Program-made: the position numbers and the translations under genes
Notes under the pieces: generated by a model
Databases searched by the model: none
Told to the model about the DNA's origin: nothing
Seen by the model: only the letters and a program-made list of their open reading frames with translations
Source of the DNA: Holophaga foetida DSM 6591
GTDB taxonomy: Bacteria; Acidobacteriota; Holophagae; Holophagales; Holophagaceae
Direction: 5' to 3'
DNA: 64,000 nt
NCBI RefSeq assembly: GCF_000242615.2
Contig: NZ_KI912268.1
Span: 2,199,477-2,263,476 of the forward strand
Part shown: one piece after another, positions 16,421 to 25,607 of the stretch
How the letters are laid out: every line of letters starts with the position of its first letter
How positions within the stretch are numbered: position 1 is the stretch's first letter

Positions 16421-17473
16421 ATGGGTCTGATGGACTGGGGTAAAGCCCAATTTCTCGACATCCTGCAGTGGCTGGATGACTCCAATGACACGATGGCCTG
16501 GCGCTTTCCCATGCGCGGCCAGGAGATCCAGAACGGCGGAAAGCTGGTGGTGCGCGAAAGCCAAGTGGCAGTCTTCGTGAACGAAGGCCAGTTCGCCGAT
16601 GTCTTCGGCCCCGGCACCCACAACCTCACCACCCAGAACCTGCCCATCCTGGCCACCCTCAAGGGCTGGAAGTACGGTTTCGAGAGCCCATTCAAGAGCG
16701 ACGTCTACTTCCTGAACACCAAGCTCTTCAACGACCTGGGTTGGGGGACCCCCAACCCCATCATGCTGCGCGACGCGGACTTCGGCATGCTGCGCATCCG
16801 GGCCTTCGGCATCTATTCAATCAGGATCAAGGACCCCAAGAGCTTCCTTCAGAACGTGGTGGGCACCAACGAGGTCTACTCCGTCACTGACATCCAGAAC
16901 CAGCTCCGCAAAAGCCTGATCAGCCGATTCACGGATGCCCTGGGGGAGGCCAAGGTCCCGGCCCTTGACCTGGCGGCCCACTACGACGAACTATCAGACC
17001 TTCTGCGCCAGAAGATGGACCCCGAATTCCAGACCATGGGCATGGAGTGCTCCAAGCTCTTCATCGAGAACATCAGCCTCCCCGAAGAGGTCGAGGCCAT
17101 GATGGACAAGCGCACCAGCGTGGGCATGATGGCCCCGGTCATGGGCGCCTACACCCAGATGCAGGTCGCCGACAGCGTGCCCCTGGCAGCCCAAAATCCT
17201 GGCGGTCTGGCGGGCATGGGCATGGGCCTGGGCGTTGGCGTCGGGATGGGCAATATCATGGGCCAGCAGATGGGCGGTGCCATGGGACAGATGGCCCAGA
17301 CTCCCTACCCTGCGGGCAACGCCCCTGCTGCGGCGGTTCCCGCGCCCCCCGCCAAGAGTCTGAAGGAAGAGCTGACGGATCTGAAGGATCTCTTCGACTC
17401 CCAGCTCATCAATCAGGCTGAGTACGATGCTCAGCGAGCGGTGATCATGAAGAAACATGGGATGGGCCAGTAA
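16421..17473 (+). CDS. SPFH/Band-7 family protein with C-terminal SHOCT domain
   Basis: 350 residues. The YdjI-like SPFH domain (about 20-250) begins IQNGGKLVVRESQVAVFVNE and continues through VYFLNTKLFNDLGWGTPNPI and FGIYSIRIKDPKSF. Next comes a Gly/Met-rich flexible linker (GMGMGLGVGVGMGNIMG) and a SHOCT helix pair (KEELTDLKDLFDSQLINQAE) that mediates oligomerisation. No transmembrane helix is evident. GGAGG precedes the ATG. Confidence 0.8.
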   Translation: MGLMDWGKAQFLDILQWLDDSNDTMAWRFPMRGQEIQNGGKLVVRESQVAVFVNEGQFADVFGPGTHNLTTQNLPILATLKGWKYGFESPFKSDVYFLNTKLFNDLGWGTPNPIMLRDADFGMLRIRAFGIYSIRIKDPKSFLQNVVGTNEVYSVTDIQNQLRKSLISRFTDALGEAKVPALDLAAHYDELSDLLRQKMDPEFQTMGMECSKLFIENISLPEEVEAMMDKRTSVGMMAPVMGAYTQMQVADSVPLAAQNPGGLAGMGMGLGVGVGMGNIMGQQMGGAMGQMAQTPYPAGNAPAAAVPAPPAKSLKEELTDLKDLFDSQLINQAEYDAQRAVIMKKHGMGQ

Positions 17474-17494
17474 GTAGGATCCTGGAGCAGCGGA

Positions 17495-17539
17495 CGGACG
17501 GCGGCCCCTGGGATTCCCTGCCCCGGGGGCCGTCGTCCG
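17495..17539 (+). terminator. GC-rich hairpin after the SPFH gene
   Basis: CGGACGGCGGCCCC (from 17495) pairs with GGGGCCGTCGTCCG (ending 17539) with one mismatch; no T-run follows, so termination efficiency is uncertain. Confidence 0.5.
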
Positions 17540-17584
17540 TTCGCCTTCCGCGGACCTCCCGAGGGGGAGGTCCGGAAAACCGGA

Positions 17585-18574
17585 TCAGCGCATGGTGTTG
17601 TAATTGTGAACCAGGCTGTTGTAGGTGCTGAGCAGGGTTTCCCGGTTTCGCGCCAAGACCCGCCGGGAAGCGTGACTGCTGACGTTCCGCCGGAGTTCTT
17701 TCAGGTATTTCAGGAACAGGTCGGCGGTAACCTGGACGGCGCCCCCATACCAGGCGTCCCTCTCGTTCGGATGAGCAGCACCGTAGGCTTCTGCTGCGTC
17801 GAAGGCTTCCTGTACCGATTTCTCAAAGGTGAGGAGGGTGGTTTCCTCCAGATCTTCCCGGCAACCGATCCCCTCCATCGCGTAACGGGCCCGGAGCATG
17901 AAGTTGCTGGCGTACCACGCCTGGTCCTTGCGCCCGGCCTTGGCCGCCGCATCTAGCTGCTGCTGGTGCAGCGCATCGTTCTGCTTCCCGACCTCGTTCC
18001 GGAGAGCGTCAGAAAGCGACAGGATGCGCCGGAGCGGCGGGGTCACCTGCACATCCAGAGCGCGTCCCCTACTGAAACGATCGTCCTGATAGTCCTTCTG
18101 GCTGTAGTACTTGTCGATCTGGTTGAAGATGGGGATGAGCTCCCGGAGGGTTGCGGCGTATTCCCTGCCGATCCGGTCGAGCTCCGGCGAGACGGGCGGT
18201 GCCGCCACGGCCTTCTCAAGATCCGCCGCGCAGCCAAGTGAGATCTCATTGTTCCGCTCATAGGGAGCGACCTTGAAGCTGATGAATCGGATGCGCGTCC
18301 ACTCATCAGCTTGGGGCTTGTGGCGGGGGTCGGCGTAACGGCCCGCAACCCGTGCGCTCTCCAGGTAGAGCTCGGCGTTCTGCTGGATGCTGGAGTCCGT
18401 CCTGTTGATGCATTCGATGAAGGGCCCAAGTTTTGCCTGAAGCACCTCATCCGCGCTATTGCGGCCTGAATTCGAACCGGAAGCACGCCCCGAACGCTGA
18501 CAACCCGTCAGCCATGAGAAGACAGCAGCTGTCATGACCACAGCCATGACCGCGCCCAAAGTTTCACGTCTCAC
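17585..18574 (-). CDS. DUF3829-type lipoprotein
   Basis: 329 residues. A lipoprotein signal peptide ends in the lipobox LTGC (about residue 25), so it should be lipid-anchored. The mature protein is helical with the DUF3829 layout: KLGPFIECINRTDSSIQQN at the start, paired Cys (ECIN, LGCAADL, IGCREDL) and QVTADLFLKYLKELRR near the end. Function is unknown. It converges with the SPFH gene. Confidence 0.7.
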   Translation of the reverse strand: MRRETLGAVMAVVMTAAVFSWLTGCQRSGRASGSNSGRNSADEVLQAKLGPFIECINRTDSSIQQNAELYLESARVAGRYADPRHKPQADEWTRIRFISFKVAPYERNNEISLGCAADLEKAVAAPPVSPELDRIGREYAATLRELIPIFNQIDKYYSQKDYQDDRFSRGRALDVQVTPPLRRILSLSDALRNEVGKQNDALHQQQLDAAAKAGRKDQAWYASNFMLRARYAMEGIGCREDLEETTLLTFEKSVQEAFDAAEAYGAAHPNERDAWYGGAVQVTADLFLKYLKELRRNVSSHASRRVLARNRETLLSTYNSLVHNYNTMR

Positions 18575-18694
18575 AAAGCACCTCTCCGATCAGGAATATG
18601 ACAAGGTAATCATAATCCAGAAAGGCCCAGCAGAGGGGCGTTGGCAAGACCTTTCCTCATCCGCGTCACGGGCACCCAGGGGACGCTCACGTAG

Positions 18695-18838
18695 CCCAAG
18701 GCCAAGCTCGGCGCCAAACCCCAGGCCACCTATTGCCTGCTGCGACACCGCATCCAGGCCCTCAATCTGGTGGCGGGAAGCCTATTGAAGCCCCTGCCAG
18801 ACCCAGAAGAAGCCCCGGAACGGAATCCGTTCAAATAA
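18695..18838 (+). pseudogene. Possible gene remnant (3' end of an unidentified ORF)
   Basis: A plus-strand frame ending at TAA 18836-18838 encodes AKLGAKPQATYCLLRHRIQA followed by LNLVAGSLLKPLPDPEE, which reads like a real C-terminus. It is cut by an in-frame TAG at 18692; upstream of that stop the same frame reads FLIRVTGTQGTLT. No start with a good ribosome site exists. Probably a decayed gene between two minus-strand genes. Confidence 0.3.
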
Positions 18839-20761
18839 TCAGTCGCCGCATCCCTCCGCCATGACTCCGCGCCCCATGCAGTAGGCGGCCCGGACAGTGT
18901 CCTTCGGAAGACCCAGTCCCTCGCGATAAACCCGGGCCAAGCCCTGCCAAGCCTCGGAGAGGTCCAGCGCGGCTCCCTTCCGGAAACAGGTTCTGGCCTT
19001 GGCCGGGTCCCCACCGGGCAAGGCCTGGGAGAGCCAGGCCTCCCCAAGTTCCACCGTCACCCTCTGAAGCATCGGATCAAGGCGTTGCAGGTCGGCAATG
19101 GCCAGGGGGGCGAGCATATCGTGGGCTTTTTGACGATTGGCCAGGGTCGGCTCGGCCCCAGGCTCGCCACTGGGGTGCAGCAGCATGTGGGCATGGGCAA
19201 GCTTCAGAGCAGTGCCTCCCTTGGGAGACTGGCGGGCCACCAGGCCTTGGACCTTCGACAGCCGGCCTGCGCGAGATCTCACCTCACGGAAACGGGTGCA
19301 AAGCAGATAGAGATCCATGAGGGCACCCCGCTGTCCGGCCTCCGCTGCCGCCAACAGGAGAGGAAAGGCCTCCAAGGGCCTGGGCCTGAAGTCATCAGCC
19401 TGGGCCCGCCACCCCGCCAGAAGCTGCCCCAAGAGATGGCTGGAGGCTGCATCTCCCCGCTTTACCCCATCCCGCAGGACCTGTTCGGCACCATTGGGGC
19501 GACCCTGGACAAGGCAGGCTTCAGCCATCTCGACCCAGGCTCCTGGACGATTCTGTTCGATGGCCCGGAGAGCGGCGCTCTTGGCCCGATCCGGTTCATT
19601 GGCCAGACGGAAGATCTTCGCGGCCTCCAGGGGGTCCATGTCGAGGCCTGCCAGGCCTTGATCCAAGCCCTCTGCCAGTTCAACCGCCGGGACGGTCGGC
19701 TCCAACTCCCAAGCCTTGACCAACAGAGCCGCAGCCTCAGGAATAGGGCCTTTCTCCTGGTGCCAAAGCGCCTTCCCCAAGGCCCGGTAAGCCTTGGCCC
19801 CGGCGCCAGGAAGGGCCGCTGCCCGACGCCGGAACTCCAGGGCGTTGCCGGGCGCCGCCGCAGCGGCAAGCTCCTCGTCCTTGTCGCAAAGCTCCGCCAG
19901 CCGCAGCCAAGCCTCACTGCTCCCGGCCTGGCCAGCGCGAACTAGGAGCGCCACGCAGGGTCGCGGGTCCTTGGCCATGCCGAACGTTCCCTCGTAGTGG
20001 AAGCTCGCAAAGCGCTCCATGGCCCCTGCGTGCCCCTCGGCCGTGGCCCGCTGGAGCACCAGGATGGCCTGCTCCCCCTGGCAGCCCCTTTCATAGAGCA
20101 CCGAGGACTGGACGGGGTCCACCTGTCCGGTCCGCCCTTCCTCCCAAAGCTTGGCCAGGAAGAGCAGCTCATCGGGATTGGTGTTCGCGGAACTGACCAC
20201 TAGGGCATCCTCCCGGAGTTGGCGGCTAAAATCCAGGTCCCTGGGCACTCCAAGGCCTCGCTCATACAGCCAGGCAAGCTTCCAAGCGGCCTGGGGAACC
20301 CGGACCCTCTCCTCCAGGGCTCTGCCCAGATGGGTGGCGGCCTCGGCCTCGTTCCTGGCCGTCCCCTTGCCCTCGGCCAGCAGCCAGCCCAGGACAAAAT
20401 CCGCCTCCCGATCCCCCTGACCGGCCACCTGTTGGGCCAACTTGAAGGCGGAATCCCATTCCTGCCGCCCGAAATGAGCGAGCATCTCACCCTTTCCAAC
20501 CGGCGGGGGCTGAGCGGGACTCGCCGGGGTGAACTGGACGACTTTCTTGGTCCGTTTCCGAACTTGAGGACCCCGGTCCGGCAGCACATTGAAGATCACG
20601 AAGGCCGTCAAGCTCAGCGCCAAGAGCCCCAGGAGCACCCCCCGAACCACCCTGCGGCGTGTTCTCACGGGCTCGGGCATCAAGACGATGATCTCCTTGC
20701 CCTCCTGCTTGTGGACAAAAGTCTGGCCTCCGCCTTGGGAGTCAGGGGGCTTGGACGTCAA
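18839..20761 (-). CDS. Membrane-anchored Sel1/TPR-repeat protein
   Basis: 640 residues. TTG at 20761 is preceded by GGAGG and chosen over an in-frame start at 20812. A short cytoplasmic N-terminus (with GGQTFVHKQEGKEIIVL) is followed by one TM helix (GVLLGLLALSLTAFVIFNVL). A long series of Sel1-like repeats follows (ADFVLGWLLAEGKGTARNEA, WKLAWLYERGLGVPRDLDF, GLARVYREGLGLPKDTVRAA). Such solenoids scaffold protein complexes, often in envelope or signalling contexts. No catalytic domain seen. Confidence 0.75.
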   Translation of the reverse strand: MTSKPPDSQGGGQTFVHKQEGKEIIVLMPEPVRTRRRVVRGVLLGLLALSLTAFVIFNVLPDRGPQVRKRTKKVVQFTPASPAQPPPVGKGEMLAHFGRQEWDSAFKLAQQVAGQGDREADFVLGWLLAEGKGTARNEAEAATHLGRALEERVRVPQAAWKLAWLYERGLGVPRDLDFSRQLREDALVVSSANTNPDELLFLAKLWEEGRTGQVDPVQSSVLYERGCQGEQAILVLQRATAEGHAGAMERFASFHYEGTFGMAKDPRPCVALLVRAGQAGSSEAWLRLAELCDKDEELAAAAAPGNALEFRRRAAALPGAGAKAYRALGKALWHQEKGPIPEAAALLVKAWELEPTVPAVELAEGLDQGLAGLDMDPLEAAKIFRLANEPDRAKSAALRAIEQNRPGAWVEMAEACLVQGRPNGAEQVLRDGVKRGDAASSHLLGQLLAGWRAQADDFRPRPLEAFPLLLAAAEAGQRGALMDLYLLCTRFREVRSRAGRLSKVQGLVARQSPKGGTALKLAHAHMLLHPSGEPGAEPTLANRQKAHDMLAPLAIADLQRLDPMLQRVTVELGEAWLSQALPGGDPAKARTCFRKGAALDLSEAWQGLARVYREGLGLPKDTVRAAYCMGRGVMAEGCGD

Positions 20762-20871
20762 TGAAAACCTCCGGCGGTGGATAGATGGGATCCTATCACA
20801 GCAACGGATCATAAAATTGGTCCATATAACCCGACGACAACCCCGGAAATAACCAGGTCACAAGGCGGCGC

Positions 20872-22155
20872 TTACCCCCAGACCCGCTTTCCCTCCACCC
20901 AGGTCCCCAGCACCTTTCCGGGCAGTTCCCAGCCCTTGAAGGGGGTGTTGAAGGACTTGCTCTGGATGAAGGCCCGGTCCACGGTGATGCGGGCCTCGGG
21001 ATCAAAGAGAACAAAGTCCGCGGGATTGCCCACCGCCAGGGAGCCCAGGCCCCGGCGATCGAGGTGGACGACCTTGGCGGGGCCGCTGGTCAGCAGCTCG
21101 ATGGCCCGCTCCAGGGTGATGACCCCGGGCTTGACCAGGCGCTCCAGCACCAGGGGCAGTGCCGTCTCCAGTCCCAGGATGCCGAAGGCGGCATCCGGCA
21201 GCTCACAGGACTTGTCGTCCCAGGCATGGGGGGCGTGGTCGGTGGCAATGGCGTCCACCGTGCCATCGGCGATGGCCAACAGCACCGCATCCACATCGGC
21301 CTGGGGACGCAGGGGGGGGTTCATCTTGAAGTCAGAGTCGAAGCGGCGGAGTTCCTCGTCCGTCAGACTGAAGTGGTGGGGCGTCACCTCGCAGGTGACC
21401 CGGACGCCTCGGGACTTGGCCTCCCGCACCAGCCGCAGAGAGCCCTTGGTGGAGAGGTGCTGGAAGTGGACGTGGCCCCCGGTGTGCTCCGCCAGGATCA
21501 GATCCCGGGCCACCATGACCTCCTCGGCGGCGGCTGAGATCCCCCGGCACCCAAGGGCGGCGCTCACGGCCCCCTCGTGCATGAATCCCTTGTCGGCCAG
21601 ATGCTCGTCCTCCTCGTGGGCCACCACCGGAACATCCAGCCAGGCGGTGTATTCCAGAGCCTTGCGCATGATGGCGGCGTTCATGATGGGCCGTCCGTCG
21701 TCACTGAAGGCGATGCAGCCCGCCCCCTTCAGGGTGCCATAGTCCGCCAGTTCCTCCCCGGCCATCCCCTTGGTCAGGGTGCCGAGAGGGAAGTAGCGGC
21801 AGAGGTTGGCAGCCCTGGCCCGGTTCAGTGCCAGTTCGGTGATGGCCACGGAATCATTGACGGGCCGGGTATTGGCCATGGCGCATACCGAGGTGAACCC
21901 CCCGGCCACGGCGGCCCGAGACCCCGTCTCGATGGTCTCCTTGGCAGTCTGGCCAGGCTCCCGGAAGTGGACATGGAGGTCAATAAAGCCCGGCGAGAGG
22001 ACCATCCCCTGGGCATCCAGGAGCTCGGCGTCAGCGGGGGCCTGGACATCGGCCCCGATGGCGGCCACCCGCCCATCCAGCACAAGCAGTGATCCTGGCT
22101 CGTTCAGGCCCTGGGAGGGGTCCAGGATGCGGGCGTTCTTGATGAGCAGGGACAT
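20872..22155 (-). CDS. pyrC: Dihydroorotase
   Basis: 427 residues, class I size. Metal-binding H61 and H63 in FIDLHVHFREPGQT, the substrate loop PGQTAKET, the Asp of CIAFSDDGRPIMN at the usual metal-bridging site, His residues in VVAHEED and HFQHLSTKGS, and DAIATDHAPH with the catalytic Asp. Converts N-carbamoyl-aspartate to dihydroorotate in pyrimidine synthesis. The biotinyl-like gene lies 35 bases upstream on the same strand. With the metal ligands intact, this is probably the active enzyme rather than a PyrC-like pseudoenzyme. Confidence 0.93.
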   Translation of the reverse strand: MSLLIKNARILDPSQGLNEPGSLLVLDGRVAAIGADVQAPADAELLDAQGMVLSPGFIDLHVHFREPGQTAKETIETGSRAAVAGGFTSVCAMANTRPVNDSVAITELALNRARAANLCRYFPLGTLTKGMAGEELADYGTLKGAGCIAFSDDGRPIMNAAIMRKALEYTAWLDVPVVAHEEDEHLADKGFMHEGAVSAALGCRGISAAAEEVMVARDLILAEHTGGHVHFQHLSTKGSLRLVREAKSRGVRVTCEVTPHHFSLTDEELRRFDSDFKMNPPLRPQADVDAVLLAIADGTVDAIATDHAPHAWDDKSCELPDAAFGILGLETALPLVLERLVKPGVITLERAIELLTSGPAKVVHLDRRGLGSLAVGNPADFVLFDPEARITVDRAFIQSKSFNTPFKGWELPGKVLGTWVEGKRVWG

Positions 22156-22190
22156 GGAGACCTCGACAGTGCCTCCATGTTACCAATCCC

Positions 22191-22418
22191 CTACTCCACG
22201 TCTCCCATTTCAAGGACTTCATCGTCTTCATCGACGAAGTCACCTTCCTCCAGGTAGATCTTCCGGATCTTCCCGGCGTCGGGCGCGGCGATGTAAAAGG
22301 GGGTGTGGGCCGAGTCCGTCCCCTCCATGAGGATCAAGTTCTCGTCTTCATCTACCTCCTGGCCGACGCTCACCAGGACATCCACCACATAGCCAGGCCA
22401 CTCGGCGCGGATGATCAT
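22191..22418 (-). CDS. Stand-alone biotinyl/lipoyl-like domain lacking the modified lysine
   Basis: 75 residues forming one biotinyl-lipoyl beta-sandwich: IRAEWPGYVVDVLVSVGQEV, then APDAGKIRKIYLEEGDFVDE. The hairpin that normally carries the modifiable Lys (AMKM or DKA) reads MEGTDSAHTPFYI and has no Lys, so covalent biotin or lipoate attachment is not expected. Strongly acidic C-terminus (DEDDEVLEMGDVE). Likely co-transcribed with pyrC and divergent from pnp. Confidence 0.75.
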   Translation of the reverse strand: MIIRAEWPGYVVDVLVSVGQEVDEDENLILMEGTDSAHTPFYIAAPDAGKIRKIYLEEGDFVDEDDEVLEMGDVE

Positions 22419-22500
22419 GGCTGCCTCCGACTGCTTGGCGTGAAGGTATGGTACTCCGGCATCTGGCGCAAGGCTGGGACTGCAAATTTCTGCACCCTGA

Positions 22501-22506
22501 TATGAT
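22501..22506 (+). promoter_or_regulatory. Candidate -10 element upstream of pnp
   Basis: TATGAT at 22501-22506, five of six bases matching consensus, with no good -35. It would give a leader of about 125 bases before pnp, long enough for the RNase III-type autoregulatory hairpin known for pnp, though none was clearly found. Confidence 0.3.
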
Positions 22507-22636
22507 ACCTGAGCCGATTATTGCTTCCGTCGGCAGCGACCTCTGCAGGAAGCCCGCCCCCATAGATACGGCGGAGGGTTTCATGGAGGGATCGCCAGCA
22601 GGAAGCCATTCCGGGCCCAGGGCCCATGGAGATTAG

Positions 22637-24754
22637 ATGAATACCCTCAAATTCACCCCCACGACCGTCAGCATTGATCTGGGCGGCACGCCCATTTCCA
22701 TTGAGACGGGCCGTATCGCCAAGCAGGCCGCCGGTTCCGTGGTCGTCCGCCAGGGCGACACCATGGTCCTCGTGGCCGTGTGCTGCGCCGAGCCCCGGGA
22801 AGGCATCGATTTCTTCCCCCTCACCGTGGACTACCGCGAGCCCGGCTTCGCGGCTGGCAAGATCCCCGGCGGATTCTTCAAGCGTGAAGGCAAGCAGACC
22901 ACCAAGGAAACCCTGGTCTCCCGCCTCATTGACCGCCCCCTGCGCCCCCTCTTCGAAGAGGGCTACAACGGCGACACGATGATCACCTGCCAGGTGATCA
23001 GCTTCGACGGCGAGCATCAGCCCGACACGCTGGCCATGGTGGGCGCCTCTGCTGCCCTCATCATCAGCGAGATTCCCTTCACCAACCCCGTGGGCGGCGT
23101 CCGCGTGGGCCGCGTCAACGGCCAGCTGTTGGCCAACCCCACCGTTTCCCAGCGTCACGAAAGCGATCTCGACCTGCTGGTGGCCGGCACCGATGAGGCC
23201 CTGGTCATGGTGGAGTGCGGCGCCCAGGAGGTCCTTGAGGCCGATATGGTCAAGGCCCTGGAGTTCGGTCAGGCCCAGATCAAGACCCTGGTGAAGCTCC
23301 AGAAGGAACTCCAGGCCCAGGTTGGCAAGCCCAAGATGGTCCCTGTCAAGACCGAGCGCAACACCGAGATCTACGGCCAGCTGGCCGCCAAGTACGCCGA
23401 GAAGCTCCTGGCCGCCCTGACCATCAAGGTCAAGATCGAAAGCTACAAGGCCATCGACGCCCTGAAGAAGGAAGTCGTCGCCGACCTGTGCGCCGAGGAC
23501 GCCTCCCTCAAGGGCGAGGTCAAGGCCTGCTTCGACCTCCTCAAGGAGACCCTCTTCCGCAACGCCATCCTCAAGCAGGGCATGCGCCTGGATGGCCGCA
23601 AGTTCGACGAGATCCGTCCCCTCAACATCGAGGTGGACGTCCTCCCCGCCACCCACGGTTCCTGCCTCTTCACCCGCGGCGAGACCCAGGCCATGGTTAC
23701 CGCTACCCTGGGCACCGCCGATGACGTCCAGACCATCGACGGCATCGAGGAGGAGTACGAGAAGCGCTTCTACCTCCACTACAACTTCCCTGGCTACAGC
23801 GTGGGTGAGTGCAAGCCCAACCGCGGACCCGGCCGCCGCGAGATCGGCCACGGTGCCCTGGCCGAGCGCTCCATCATGGCCGTGCTCCCCGATGCCAAGG
23901 TGAACCCCTACACCCTGCGGGTGGTCTCGGAGATCACCGAGTCCAACGGCTCCAGCTCCATGGCCACCATCTGCGGCGGCACCCTGGCACTGCTGGCCGC
24001 TGGCATCAAGCTGAAGGCCCCCGTGGCCGGTGTGGCCATGGGCCTGGTGAGCGATGGCGAGAAGTTCGTCGTCCTGACCGATATCGCTGGCCAGGAAGAC
24101 CACTACGGCGACATGGACTTCAAGGTTGCCGGCACCACCGCGGGCATCACCGCTCTCCAGATGGACATCAAGATCGGCGGCATCACCACCGAGATCCTGA
24201 CCAAGGCCCTGGACCAGGCCAAGAAGGGCCGTCTTGAGCTCCTGGAGGCCATGGGATCCGTCCTGGCCGCCCCCCGGGACGAGTTCGCCCAGAATGCCCC
24301 CCAGATGGCCACCATCACCCTGCCCAAGGAGAAGATCCGCGATGTCATCGGCAAGGGCGGCGTGACCATCCGCAACATCATCGAGGTCAGCGGCTGCGAC
24401 GTGAACATCGATGACAACGGCATCTGCCAGGTCGCCGGGCCCAACCAGGAGAAGCTGGCCGTGGCCGTGAAGATGATCGGCGACCTCATCCAGAGCGCCG
24501 AGGTGGGCCAGACTTACCTGGGCAAGGTGGCCAAGGTCGTCGAGTTCGGCGCCTTCGTGACCATCCTCCCCGGCCTGGACGGTCTGCTCCACGTCTCCGA
24601 GATGGCCCCCTACCGCGTCAAATCCCCTGCGGACGAGGTCAGCGAAGGCCAGGAGATCATGGTCAAGTGCATCGCCGTGGAAGCCAACGGCAAGATCCGG
24701 CTGAGCCGCAAGGCCCTGATGGCCGCCGACGCCGAGCCCCCTGCAGAGAAGTAG
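22637..24754 (+). CDS. pnp: Polyribonucleotide nucleotidyltransferase (PNPase)
   Basis: 705 residues, standard length. First RNase PH core (GRIAKQAAGSVVVRQGDTMV), helical domain, second RNase PH core (MRLDGRKFDEIRPLNIEVDV; TLGTADDVQTID; FPGYSVGECKPNRGPGRREI; MDFKVAGTTAGITALQMDIK), KH domain (IRDVIGKGGVTIRNIIEVSG) and S1 domain (YLGKVAKVVEFGAFVTILPG). GGAGATTAG precedes the ATG. Phosphorolytic 3'-5' exoribonuclease of the RNA degradosome. rpsO, the common upstream partner, is absent here. A terminator follows at 24771. Confidence 0.97.
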   Translation: MNTLKFTPTTVSIDLGGTPISIETGRIAKQAAGSVVVRQGDTMVLVAVCCAEPREGIDFFPLTVDYREPGFAAGKIPGGFFKREGKQTTKETLVSRLIDRPLRPLFEEGYNGDTMITCQVISFDGEHQPDTLAMVGASAALIISEIPFTNPVGGVRVGRVNGQLLANPTVSQRHESDLDLLVAGTDEALVMVECGAQEVLEADMVKALEFGQAQIKTLVKLQKELQAQVGKPKMVPVKTERNTEIYGQLAAKYAEKLLAALTIKVKIESYKAIDALKKEVVADLCAEDASLKGEVKACFDLLKETLFRNAILKQGMRLDGRKFDEIRPLNIEVDVLPATHGSCLFTRGETQAMVTATLGTADDVQTIDGIEEEYEKRFYLHYNFPGYSVGECKPNRGPGRREIGHGALAERSIMAVLPDAKVNPYTLRVVSEITESNGSSSMATICGGTLALLAAGIKLKAPVAGVAMGLVSDGEKFVVLTDIAGQEDHYGDMDFKVAGTTAGITALQMDIKIGGITTEILTKALDQAKKGRLELLEAMGSVLAAPRDEFAQNAPQMATITLPKEKIRDVIGKGGVTIRNIIEVSGCDVNIDDNGICQVAGPNQEKLAVAVKMIGDLIQSAEVGQTYLGKVAKVVEFGAFVTILPGLDGLLHVSEMAPYRVKSPADEVSEGQEIMVKCIAVEANGKIRLSRKALMAADAEPPAEK

Positions 24755-24770
24755 CTTCACTTGTTTCTGT

Positions 24771-24798
24771 AAAAGGGCGCCTTTGGGCGCCCTTTTTT
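24771..24798 (+). terminator. Rho-independent terminator after pnp
   Basis: AAAAGGGCGC (24771-24780) pairs with GCGCCCTTTT (24787-24796), six-base loop, T-run to 24798. Confidence 0.9.
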
Positions 24799-24808
24799 GG
24801 AGGTTCCT

Positions 24809-25123
24809 TTGGCCCGTCGTCCCTGCTGCAAGCGCATCGAAGCCCTGCCCGAAGTGCGCTACTTCAAGCCCCGGGCCGTTCCCATGGCCGAACTGGAAGA
24901 GGTCACCCTGTCCATGGAGGAACTGGAGGCACTGCGTCTGGCTCACCTGGAAGGGCACTACCAGAAGGAAGCTGCCGAATCCATGGGGGTCTCCCGGGCC
25001 ACCTTCGGGCGGGTGCTGGACGCTGCCCACCGGAAGGTAGCCAAGGCCCTGGTGGAGGGCTGCGCCCTGCGCATCGAGGGGGGAAGCTACGCTTTGAAAG
25101 ACGAGCCCCTCATTTCTGATTAG
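24809..25123 (+). CDS. DUF134 (UPF0251) family DNA-binding protein
   Basis: 104 residues from TTG 24809, with GGAGG upstream at 24799-24803. MARRPCCKRIEALPEVRYFK followed by PRAVPMAELEEVTLSMEELE is the diagnostic N-terminus of the family. The sigma-like helix-turn-helix (YQKEAAESMGVSRATFGRVL) follows and then a basic tail. A compact transcriptional regulator with unknown targets. The pnp terminator lies directly before it, so some read-through transcription is plausible. Confidence 0.85.
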   Translation: MARRPCCKRIEALPEVRYFKPRAVPMAELEEVTLSMEELEALRLAHLEGHYQKEAAESMGVSRATFGRVLDAAHRKVAKALVEGCALRIEGGSYALKDEPLISD

Positions 25124-25126
25124 CTG

Positions 25127-25606
25127 TTAATTTTTTGCCATAGAATCACGCCCCTGGATCCAAGTCGCAAGCACCTGCCCGCTACGGGTATTGAAGCAGA
25201 TCTTCATACCCTGGAGCCCTCCCACCGATTGGGCGATCACCGGAATCCCGTGGTAGTCCAGCATTTCCATGGCAAGGACCACGTTCCGCTCACCCACGCT
25301 GAATTGCTGCATCTCCCCAGCGATCACCTGGGCCCCTCCGAAGACCTTCGCCACGAGCTTCTCCTTGCGGCATCCGAGAAAGAGCATGCGCTCGACCAGC
25401 TTGTCGATCGCCACATTGCCGAATCTTGGCGTGGGAAGGCCTACCCCGTTCCAAAGGGGAAGCATGTAGTGGTTGATACCACCGATGCCGAGTTCGGGGT
25501 CCACCAGGCATACGGACACGCAGGATCCCAGGATCGTGGTGACTCCATGCTCCTGCCTGTGCGCGAAGAGGGCGCAAGGGAAGAGGAAGTGAGTCGGGAG
25601 AGGCAT
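25127..25606 (-). CDS. cheD: Chemoreceptor glutamine deamidase CheD
   Basis: 159 residues. ATG 25606 is one base past the upstream gene's stop and has a GAGG site; a longer start at 25645 would overlap that gene. CheD landmarks: TILGSCVSVCLVD with catalytic C29, GGINHYMLP with H46, and KVFGGAQVIAG. CheD deamidates receptor glutamines and interacts with CheC. No other chemotaxis genes are near except the receiver-kinase-like gene with which it forms an operon. Confidence 0.9.
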   Translation of the reverse strand: MPLPTHFLFPCALFAHRQEHGVTTILGSCVSVCLVDPELGIGGINHYMLPLWNGVGLPTPRFGNVAIDKLVERMLFLGCRKEKLVAKVFGGAQVIAGEMQQFSVGERNVVLAMEMLDYHGIPVIAQSVGGLQGMKICFNTRSGQVLATWIQGRDSMAKN

Positions 25607-25607
25607 C

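Noticed and set aside
22415..25030. Long antisense frame across pnp
   Set aside because: Shadow of the third-position GC bias of pnp; composition is repetitive Gly/Leu/His/Asp.
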